A stretch of 24,514 nucleotides of DNA from Sulfuritalea sp. (GTDB lineage Bacteria > Pseudomonadota > Gammaproteobacteria > Burkholderiales > Rhodocyclaceae). The stretch lies in contig JADJQA010000061.1 in the NCBI GenBank assembly GCA_016712985.1, positions 1 through 24,514 on the forward strand, written 5' to 3'. The notes beneath the pieces are model-generated. The model was given only the letters and a program-made list of their open reading frames with translations, searched no databases and was not told the DNA's origin. Shown piece by piece: positions 16,289-24,514 of the stretch; the stretch's first letter is position 1; each line of letters starts with the position of its first letter. The position numbers and the translations under genes were made by a program.

Positions 16289-16626
16289 TACAGCAAAACC
16301 CCGACTGGCGCCAGCCGTTCATGGCGGAATGGACAGCCGCCGAAAGCCCCCCCCCCGCACGGACGCCGAAAGGCCGTTTTCAGCGATCGCTTGCCAGCCG
16401 GTCCAAAAGTCGAATGACGCAAAGAGAATGGACTATTCCCTGCAATTGACAGCCTACGGACGTGACAAGCTCGGCTATTCTTGGATTGCTGTTCTTACCG
16501 GGATCCGCATGCAGGCCAATGACACCTATCCGAACACCGGCTGCGTTGCTGCCATTCAAGGGTATATTCATGCCCATCCCATGCCTGCAGAGGCGTTTTC
16601 GGACTGATTTCAGCACTGGAGGACAC
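16289..16626. other. Intergenic region between lexA and the HDOD gene
   Basis: No gene is supported here. It contains a run of ten C (16347-16356), a consensus-like TTGACA (16446-16451) whose nearest plausible -10 (TATTCT 16476-16481) is too far away at 24 bases, and a TATATT (16563-16568) without a good -35. The promoter of the HDOD gene must be in this stretch but I cannot place it. Confidence 0.4.
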
Positions 16627-17508
16627 ATGACTGGCACCGCAGACGGGCCGCAGATCAAAGCCTCTCTCGATTCCCTGATGGAAGGCTCGTTAAGGGATAT
16701 TGGCATTCCGCCGCGACCGGCCATCCTCGAGCGCATCTCCAGCGAAATGCTCAGGGAAGAACCGGACTACAAGCGCCTGGCCACTATCATCGGCGCCGAT
16801 GTCGCTCTTTCCGCCGGCCTGATCAAGACCGCCAACTCGCCCTTCTTCGGCTACCGCATCCGGGCGCGCACGATCAACGAGGCCCTGATGCTGCTGGGCC
16901 TCGACGTGGCGAGCCGGGCGCTTGCGGGCATCATCCTGCGCAGGGTATTCCCCAATTCACTTCACCTTGAACGCTTCTGGGATGCCTCGGCGCGTATCGC
17001 GCGCGTGTCCGGTTGGCTCGCGCGGCGCGTGGGCAATCAAAAACTGCGGCCTGACGACGCCTATACCTTCGGCCTGTTTCGCGACTGCGGCATTCCGGTG
17101 CTGATGATGCGCTTTCCCGAATACAAGGGAATACTGGCCCGCGCCAACAGCGAAGAAGAACTCGGTTTCACCGCCATTGAAGAGGCTCAACTGCCGACCA
17201 ACCACGCCATTGTCGGCTGCATGCTGGCACACAGTTGGTGGCTGCCGGAAGAGATCTACCTCGCCATTCGTTATCACCATGATCCCAAAGTCATCGCAAC
17301 GCCCTCCATCACCCCCCCGCTCACCAGCCGCTACCGCATCGCCATCTCGCAGTTCGCCGAACATCTGGTGCAGCGACATACCGGACTCAGCCATACCCAC
17401 GAGTGGCCGAAGCTCGGAGAGGCCTGCCTGAAACTGCTGGATATTGCCGAAGATGACATCGAGGACATCCTTGCCGAAGCCGTGCCGGTCATCGCCGCGG
17501 AGGAATGA
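16627..17508 (+). CDS. HDOD-domain signalling protein
   Basis: The 293-residue protein is a single HDOD domain (a catalytically degenerate relative of HD hydrolases). Visible hallmarks are IPPRPAILERISSEM near the start, ALSAGLIKTANSPFFGYRI with the NSPFFG loop, INEALMLLGLDVASRALAG, then DAYTFGLFRDCGIPVLMMRF, and HAIVGCMLAHSWWLPEEIY followed by AIRYHHDP. Such proteins serve in signal transduction and stress or biofilm responses; the target here is unknown. ATG 16627 is preceded by GGAGGACAC (Shine-Dalgarno GGAGG at 16618-16622); an in-frame upstream extension to 16462 lacks family similarity. The gene stands alone, upstream of the riboswitch-controlled gcv genes. Confidence 0.88.
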   Translation: MTGTADGPQIKASLDSLMEGSLRDIGIPPRPAILERISSEMLREEPDYKRLATIIGADVALSAGLIKTANSPFFGYRIRARTINEALMLLGLDVASRALAGIILRRVFPNSLHLERFWDASARIARVSGWLARRVGNQKLRPDDAYTFGLFRDCGIPVLMMRFPEYKGILARANSEEELGFTAIEEAQLPTNHAIVGCMLAHSWWLPEEIYLAIRYHHDPKVIATPSITPPLTSRYRIAISQFAEHLVQRHTGLSHTHEWPKLGEACLKLLDIAEDDIEDILAEAVPVIAAEE

Positions 17509-17539
17509 TCCGCACGGCCCGGTGAAGGCCCGTTTATAG

Positions 17540-17545
17540 GATAAT
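17540..17545 (+). promoter_or_regulatory. Possible -10 element for the glycine riboswitch transcript
   Basis: GATAAT (17540-17545) matches TATAAT in five of six positions and would start transcription just before the first aptamer at about 17552. No good -35 is visible at the proper spacing, so the call is tentative. Confidence 0.4.
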
Positions 17546-17552
17546 CGGGACC

Positions 17553-17722
17553 GGTCGTCGGGAGAGAGTGACTCCCACCGTCACCGCCGAAGGCGCAACC
17601 CCCAGGAACCGCTCAGGCAAAAGGGCCGACGACGCAGCACAAATCTGGAGAGCGGCAGCGCATTGCATCACGGCCTGCCCGCCGACGGAGTAAATCTCTC
17701 AGGCGCCAAGGACAGATGGGGA
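17553..17722 (+). ncRNA. Tandem glycine riboswitch (gcvT RNA element), two aptamers
   Basis: The first aptamer (17553-17633) is closed by a perfect 8-base stem, GTCGTCGG (17554-17561) with CCGACGAC (17626-17633), and contains the hallmark GGGAGAG, GCCGAAGGCGCAA and CGCTCAGGCAAAAGG segments. After a short linker the second aptamer (about 17641-17722) shows CTGGAGAG, GCCGACGGAGTAAA, CTCTCAGGCGCC and AAGGACAGATGGGG. This order and these conserved boxes are those of the two-aptamer glycine sensor found upstream of gcv operons, where glycine binding usually turns expression on. The gcvT start codon follows 49 bases later. Confidence 0.93.
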
Positions 17723-17725
17723 CGT

Positions 17726-17750
17726 GACGGGACGCCGTCCGCCATTTTTT
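17726..17750 (+). terminator. Possible expression-platform hairpin of the riboswitch
   Basis: GACGG (17726-17730), loop GACG, CCGTC (17735-17739) form a short hairpin, with six T at 17745-17750. An alternative pairing of GGACG (17719-17723, the end of aptamer 2) with CGTCC (17736-17740) would compete with it. This suggests glycine-dependent switching by termination, although the five-base gap before the T run is longer than ideal. Confidence 0.4.
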
Positions 17751-17771
17751 GCCATTTGCCCGAGGATCGCC

Positions 17772-18914
17772 ATGCCGCTGCACACGCCCCTTTACGATTC
17801 CCACCTCGCCGCCGGCGCCCGGATGGTCGATTTCTCCGGCTGGGAGATGCCGATCCACTACGGCTCGCAAATCGAGGAACACCATGCCGTGCGGCGCGAC
17901 GCCGGCATGTTCGATGTCTCGCACATGTGCGCACTGGATCTCGCCGGCCCCGATGCCCGCGGCTGGCTGCGCCGCCTGCTCGCCAACGACGTGGCAAAGC
18001 TGACCACGCCGGGCAAGGCGCTGTATTCCTGCCTGCTGAACGAGGCGGGCGGCATCATCGACGACCTGATCGTGTATTTCTTCACGGCGGAACACTACCG
18101 CATCGTCGTCAACGCCGGCACCGCCGAAAAGGACATCGCCTGGATGCAGGCGCAACTGGCCGGATTCAAGGCCCAACTCACCCAGCGCCGCTCGGGCGCA
18201 AATGCCCTGGCCATGATCGCCGTGCAAGGCCCCAATGCGCGCGAGCGCTTCTGGACGGCCTTCCCCGCCAGCCGCGCCGCAACCGAGGCTCTCGGTGTTT
18301 TTCAGGCGGCCGAGTGGCGCTTGCCCCTCTCCCCTGTCGCCTCTCCCGCGGCGGAGAGAGGGGAAAACTGGCTGATCGCCCGCACCGGCTACACCGGCGA
18401 AGACGGTTTCGAAATCACGCTGCCGGCGACCGACGCGGCGCAAACCTGGCGGAAACTGCTTGATGCCGGCATCAAACCCTGCGGCCTCGGCGCGCGCGAC
18501 ACGCTGCGCCTCGAAGCGGGCATGAACCTCTACGGCCAGGACATGGACGAGGACATCTCGCCCTATGAAGCCGGGCTCAAATGGACGGTCGACCTGAAGG
18601 ATGTCGCGCGCGACTTCATCGGCAAGTCGGCGCTGGCGGGCAAGGATGCGCGGCAAGTGCGCAACCAGTTCGCCGGCCTGCTGCTGCTCGATCGCGGCGT
18701 GCTGCGCGCGCACCAGAAAGTCATCACGCAGCAAGGCGCCGGCGAGATCACCAGCGGCACGTTCTCGCCGAGCCTGAACCAATCCATCGCGCTGGCGCGC
18801 CTGCCGGTCGACGTTCGGATCGGCAACGAAGTCGAGGTCGAAATCCGCGACAAGCGCCTCAGGGCGCGCGTCGTCAAGCCAAGCTTCGTGCGCAACGGTC
18901 AGTCACTCCTCTGA
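17772..18914 (+). CDS. gcvT: Glycine cleavage system aminomethyltransferase (T protein)
   Basis: GcvT transfers the aminomethyl intermediate from lipoyl-GcvH to tetrahydrofolate, giving methylene-THF and ammonia. The 380-residue sequence is typical: TPLYDSHLAAGARMVDFSGW at the start, DVSHM, GKALYSCLLNEAGGIIDDLIVY, RTGYTGEDGFEI, CGLGARDTLRLEAGMNLYGQ and the C-terminal barrel domain ending KPSFVRNG. ATG 17772 directly precedes the conserved N-terminus. Residues about 185-199 (LPLSPVASPAAERGE) are an insertion before the conserved NWLIARTGYTGE and come from a palindromic repeat in the DNA. The gene lies downstream of the glycine riboswitch; gcvH and gcvP follow only after an intervening OLD-like gene. 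Confidence 0.96.
   Translation: MPLHTPLYDSHLAAGARMVDFSGWEMPIHYGSQIEEHHAVRRDAGMFDVSHMCALDLAGPDARGWLRRLLANDVAKLTTPGKALYSCLLNEAGGIIDDLIVYFFTAEHYRIVVNAGTAEKDIAWMQAQLAGFKAQLTQRRSGANALAMIAVQGPNARERFWTAFPASRAATEALGVFQAAEWRLPLSPVASPAAERGENWLIARTGYTGEDGFEITLPATDAAQTWRKLLDAGIKPCGLGARDTLRLEAGMNLYGQDMDEDISPYEAGLKWTVDLKDVARDFIGKSALAGKDARQVRNQFAGLLLLDRGVLRAHQKVITQQGAGEITSGTFSPSLNQSIALARLPVDVRIGNEVEVEIRDKRLRARVVKPSFVRNGQSLL
18324..18363. repeat. Palindromic repeat inserted in frame inside gcvT
   Basis: Inverted arms CCCCTCTCCCC (18324-18334) and GGAGAGAGGGG (18353-18363) pair with one mismatch around an 18-base loop containing CTCTCCCGCG. The element adds about 15 residues to GcvT at a surface position and keeps the frame. 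Arms and loop closely resemble the repeat in dnaE2 at 5809-5847, so both belong to one repeat family. Confidence 0.7.
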
Positions 18915-19049
18915 CCCCTTTTATCATCCACCAATCGGCCTTTCACTGGGTAGCGTCTATGTTCGACGACGAGTTGCGCGAAGTGGTGAATGGGATGCAA
19001 GGCCGTACCAGACGATAAGCATGATGGGATAGCGAGGCACAACGACGCA

Positions 19050-20768
19050 ATGATCACGAAATTTCGAATCAGCAATTTCAAGCGACTGGAAGGTGCCGAA
19101 CTGGATCTTGGCAGCGCCGCTGTTTTCATAGGCCCCAACAATTCGGGTAGGACAACGGCGTTGCAGGCGATGGCCCTCTGGGACATCGGGTGCAAGCGAT
19201 GGGCGGAAAAACGTGACAAGAGCTCGCCCACCGAGCGGACAGGCGTCACCATCAACCGGCGCGATCTGTTTGCGATTCCTGTGCCGAGCGCAAAACTGTT
19301 ATGGAATGACCTGCATACTCACCAGCAGGATCGATCTGGGGCAAAGCCCAAGACTGGCAAAGTGTTTATCACGCTCACAGCCGAGGGCACTCATGACGAC
19401 AGGCCATGGATCTGCACGCTGGAGTTCTACTATGCCAACGAAGAGTCGTTCTATTGCCGTCTGAAGGACGGGGAGGACGGGCTGATACCCGAAGCGGTCC
19501 GGCGTCACAACGTGGTTTTTCTGCCGCCTATGTCCGGTTTGGCTGCGCGCGAGCACCGCAAGGAGTCCGGTGAAATCAGCGTACTGATCGGCGAAGGCCA
19601 AACTGCACAAGTATTGCGCAACCTCTGCTGGCAACTTTTTTCACGCGAAGACAAGCGAGCCTGGATAGAGCTTGTCGCTCGTGTCGATAGCCTGTTTCAC
19701 ATCACGCTACAAGAGCCAACCTACATCAAGGAACGGGCGGAACTATCGCTCACCTACAAGGAAAAATCGGGGGTGGAACTTGACCTCTCCTCCTCCGGGC
19801 GCGGTTGCCAGCAAGTACTCCTGCTTTTGAGCTACATGCTGGCCAATCCCAATGCCGTGTTGCTGCTCGACGAACCCGATGCTCACCTGGAGATCCTCCG
19901 CCAGCGCGATGTCTATAACCTGCTGACCGAAATCGCCGCCGCCAACGGATCGCAAATTGTGGCCGCCAGTCATTCCGAGGTCGTATTGCAGGAAGCTGCA
20001 GAACGCGATGTCGTCATGGCATTCATCGGCAAACCACACAGAATCGACACGCGTTCTCGGAGTCAGGTAAAAAAGGCACTGGAAAGTATCCGCATGGCCG
20101 ACTATTGCCTGGCGGAACAGAAAGGCTGGATGCTCTACCTTGAAGGCTCGACCGATCTTGCCATCCTGCGCCGGTTGGCCGAAAGACTGGATCACCCCGC
20201 TAAGGCCGTGCTGCATGATTCGGTTCCCGTCATCTATCTCGGGAGCAACAAGCCGCAGGAAGCGCGCGACCATTTTCAGGGGTTGCGAGAGGCCAAACCG
20301 GACCTGGTCGGCATTGCCTTGTTTGACCGTCTGGATAAGGAACTGCACACCGGATCACAACTAACCGAGCGCATGTGGGCGCGGCGAGAAATCGAGAACT
20401 ATCTGGTCACGACGGAGAGCCTGCGTGCTTATGTCTGCCAGGATCTTCTGCGCGAAGGTGATCTGATCGAACAAGCCGAACGGCAGACACGTCACGACAC
20501 ACTGGAGGAGTGCCTCGTCGAGATCGTCCATGCCTTGCGCGTCACCAGCAAGCCCGACCCTTGGGGCCCCGATATCAAGGTGACGGACGATTTCCTCGAT
20601 CCGCTTTTCAAGCTCTATTACGAGCAACTGGGCATACCGCAACAAACGTTTAAACGCGACTATCACGGCCTTGCGGATGCGATGCCACTGGACAAGATCG
20701 ACCCCGAGGTCGGCGTCGTTCTCGACACCATTGCGGCAGTAGCAAGAATGGCAGCCCCCGCCACCTAA
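19050..20768 (+). CDS. OLD-like AAA ATPase with C-terminal TOPRIM domain, lodged in the gcv operon
   Basis: The 572-residue protein begins MITKFRISNFKRLEGAELDL, the usual start of an SMC/ABC-like ATPase domain. The Walker A region reads GPNNSGRTT (residues 28-36), with arginine at position 34 where lysine is expected. An ABC-type signature (LSSSGRGCQQV) and Walker B VLLLDEPDAHLE (D274, E275) follow. The C-terminal half shows a TOPRIM-like fold with EGSTD (E365) and FDRLDKE (D426, D429), as in OLD-family nucleases. These are commonly phage-defence or DNA-repair proteins; no partner helicase gene is adjacent. ATG 19050 is chosen as the start of the conserved ATPase strand, although the frame is open back to 18990. 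It separates gcvT from gcvH on the same strand, so it may be transcribed from the glycine riboswitch. Confidence 0.85.
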   Translation: MITKFRISNFKRLEGAELDLGSAAVFIGPNNSGRTTALQAMALWDIGCKRWAEKRDKSSPTERTGVTINRRDLFAIPVPSAKLLWNDLHTHQQDRSGAKPKTGKVFITLTAEGTHDDRPWICTLEFYYANEESFYCRLKDGEDGLIPEAVRRHNVVFLPPMSGLAAREHRKESGEISVLIGEGQTAQVLRNLCWQLFSREDKRAWIELVARVDSLFHITLQEPTYIKERAELSLTYKEKSGVELDLSSSGRGCQQVLLLLSYMLANPNAVLLLDEPDAHLEILRQRDVYNLLTEIAAANGSQIVAASHSEVVLQEAAERDVVMAFIGKPHRIDTRSRSQVKKALESIRMADYCLAEQKGWMLYLEGSTDLAILRRLAERLDHPAKAVLHDSVPVIYLGSNKPQEARDHFQGLREAKPDLVGIALFDRLDKELHTGSQLTERMWARREIENYLVTTESLRAYVCQDLLREGDLIEQAERQTRHDTLEECLVEIVHALRVTSKPDPWGPDIKVTDDFLDPLFKLYYEQLGIPQQTFKRDYHGLADAMPLDKIDPEVGVVLDTIAAVARMAAPAT

Positions 20769-20892
20769 TCCCGAAAGAACGTAAACGAAAACCGTGAGTA
20801 TAGGAACCCCGAGGATTCACACGGCACGCGGCCGAGTTTTGTTGACAGTTTTCACCCGCATTGTCTCACCTCTTTTTCCTTGTTGATTTTCT

Positions 20893-20896
20893 GGAG
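20893..20896 (+). promoter_or_regulatory. Ribosome binding site of gcvH
   Basis: GGAG (20893-20896) lies five bases before ATG 20902. Further upstream, TTGACA (20842-20847) is a consensus -35 sequence, but no convincing -10 follows at 16-18 bases, so an independent gcvH promoter is only a possibility. Confidence 0.45.
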
Positions 20897-20901
20897 CCAA
20901 T

Positions 20902-21288
20902 ATGAACACACCCGCCAACCTGAAATACGCCGCCTCCCACGAGTGGGCCCGGCTCGACGCCGACGGCACCGTCACCATCGGCATCACCGACCATGCCCAG
21001 GAGGCGCTGGGCGACATCGTCTTCCTCGATCTGCCGGCGGTCGGCCGCGTTGTCAAGGCCGGCGATGAATGCGCCGTGGTCGAATCGGTCAAGGCCGCCT
21101 CCGACATTTACTCGCCGGTTTCCGGCGAGGTGGTGGACATCAACCAGACCGCGGCGGACGCGCCGGAATCGGTCAACGCCGATGCCTACGCGGCCTGGCT
21201 GTTCCGCATCAAGCCCACCGATTCCGCCGACTGCAAGGCGGAACTCGACGGACTGCTCGACGCCGCGGCTTACGGCGCAACGCTCTAG
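20902..21288 (+). CDS. gcvH: Glycine cleavage system H protein
   Basis: GcvH is the lipoylated shuttle that carries the aminomethyl group from GcvP to GcvT and is reoxidised by lipoamide dehydrogenase. The 128-residue sequence has the family start LKYAASHEWARLDADG, DHAQEALGDIVFLDLP, and the lipoyl attachment site with K64 in ESVKAASDIYSPVSGEV, followed by NADAYAAWLFRIKP. All functional residues are present and the length is normal. gcvP starts nine bases after its stop, so the two are co-transcribed. It lies 133 bases downstream of the OLD-like gene. Confidence 0.97.
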   Translation: MNTPANLKYAASHEWARLDADGTVTIGITDHAQEALGDIVFLDLPAVGRVVKAGDECAVVESVKAASDIYSPVSGEVVDINQTAADAPESVNADAYAAWLFRIKPTDSADCKAELDGLLDAAAYGATL

Positions 21289-21297
21289 GCGATCGCC

Positions 21298-24165
<2,868 letters not shown>

Positions 24166-24186
24166 CGCGAGCTGACGAGGGGCGAC

Positions 24187-24219
24187 CACGGCGCGGACGG
24201 CAATGCGTGCCGCGCCGTG
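24187..24219 (+). terminator. Strong GC-rich hairpin after gcvP
   Basis: CACGGCGCGG (24187-24196) and CCGCGCCGTG (24210-24219) are perfect 10-base complements, and the stem can be extended by ACG/CGT inside. No T-run follows (ATATTCTTACG), so it may be an imperfect intrinsic terminator or a transcript-stabilising hairpin. It starts 21 bases after the gcvP stop. Confidence 0.5.
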
Positions 24220-24261
24220 ATATTCTTACGACATCACAATCGATGCAACAGAGGCAAGACC

Positions 24262-24477
24262 ATGTCCCCGACCGCCACCCTGTCCAGCAAGTATCAGATT
24301 TCCGTTCCCAAAGCCATTCGCGATGATCTGCATTGGGAAGCCGGGCAGGAGTTCGTCTTCTTTCCCGAGGGCAAGGGTGTGCTGCTGATGCCGGTTCCCG
24401 ACCTGAAGCAGCTCGCCGGCATCGCCCGTGGCGCAAAAACCGAGGGCTATCGCGACCGGAGGGATCGCTTTCGATGA
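24262..24477 (+). CDS. vapB: AbrB/MazE-type (VapB) antitoxin
   Basis: The 71-residue product starts MSPTATLSSKYQISVPKAIRDDLHW and has GQEFVFFPEGKGVLLMPVP, the swapped-hairpin AbrB/SpoVT DNA-binding fold used by VapB and MazE antitoxins. The basic C-terminus (YRDRRDRFR) would contact the toxin. ATG 24262 is preferred over the open frame back to 24217 because conserved sequence begins there and GAGG (24252-24255) lies upstream. Its TGA overlaps the ATG of the following PIN-domain gene, the usual coupling in VapBC operons. Confidence 0.85.
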   Translation: MSPTATLSSKYQISVPKAIRDDLHWEAGQEFVFFPEGKGVLLMPVPDLKQLAGIARGAKTEGYRDRRDRFR

Positions 24478-24514
24478 TGCGCGTCATCGATACCTCGGCA
24501 TGGATCGAATGGCT
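24474..24514 (+). CDS. vapC: VapC PIN-domain toxin, N-terminal fragment (cut by window end)
   Basis: The frame starting at ATG 24474 (or the adjacent ATG at 24477) reads MMRVIDTSAWIEWL before the window ends. VIDTSAWIEWL is a textbook PIN-domain start with the first catalytic aspartate in IDTS. VapC toxins are site-specific ribonucleases. Overlap with the VapB stop (ATGATG) supports the pair. Only 13 residues are visible. Confidence 0.8.
   Translation, partial: MMRVIDTSAWIEW

Noticed and set aside
16446..16481. Promoter TTGACA/TATTCT before the HDOD gene
   Set aside because: The spacer is 24 bases, too long for a sigma-70 promoter.
20842..20870. Independent promoter for gcvH from TTGACA
   Set aside because: The -35 is perfect but no -10 resembling TATAAT is found at 16-18 bases; kept only as a remark.

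Overview
The window looks like chromosomal DNA of a high-GC Betaproteobacterium. Rhodocyclales is my best guess, from the lexA-imuA-imuB-dnaE2 mutagenesis genes, the gcvT/gcvH/gcvP set behind a tandem glycine riboswitch, and the GC-rich codon use. This is inference from gene content, not a database match.

Region 1 (1-4921) is an accessory defence block. It holds the end of a KilA-N protein, a fused type I HsdM-HsdS modification/specificity protein, a DUF6602-like possible nuclease, an unrecognised 125-residue protein, and a HigB/HigA-type toxin-antitoxin pair with a clear palindromic operator. No HsdR is present. The HsdS part, the DUF6602 gene and the unknown gene carry seven single-base frameshifts, so the block is either decaying or affected by sequence errors.

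Region 2 (5011-16293) is an SOS mutasome locus. On the minus strand lie lexA, imuA and imuB and, separated by 5.3 kb, dnaE2 behind a perfect LexA box (8273-8288). Between imuB and dnaE2, on the plus strand, sit a shrunken methyltransferase remnant, a MoxR-DUF58-transglutaminase operon (the last gene broken by a frameshift and an amber codon), and a Phd/ParE-type toxin-antitoxin pair. dnaE2 contains two compensating frameshifts that hide a scrambled stretch inside an open frame, and an in-frame palindromic repeat.

Region 3 (16627-24165) starts with an HDOD-domain signalling protein, followed by a tandem glycine riboswitch and the glycine cleavage genes gcvT, gcvH and gcvP. An OLD-like AAA ATPase/TOPRIM gene is lodged between gcvT and gcvH, in the same orientation and downstream of the riboswitch; its Walker A lysine reads as arginine. 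gcvT carries the same type of in-frame palindromic repeat as dnaE2.

Region 4 (24187-24514) is a strong hairpin after gcvP and a VapB/VapC toxin-antitoxin pair, with vapC cut off by the window end.

The most notable points are the OLD-like gene inside a riboswitch-controlled metabolic operon, the related palindromes embedded in two conserved genes, the split mutasome locus, and the KilA-N/HsdMS/DUF6602/unknown-gene cluster as a possible non-standard restriction or defence locus.
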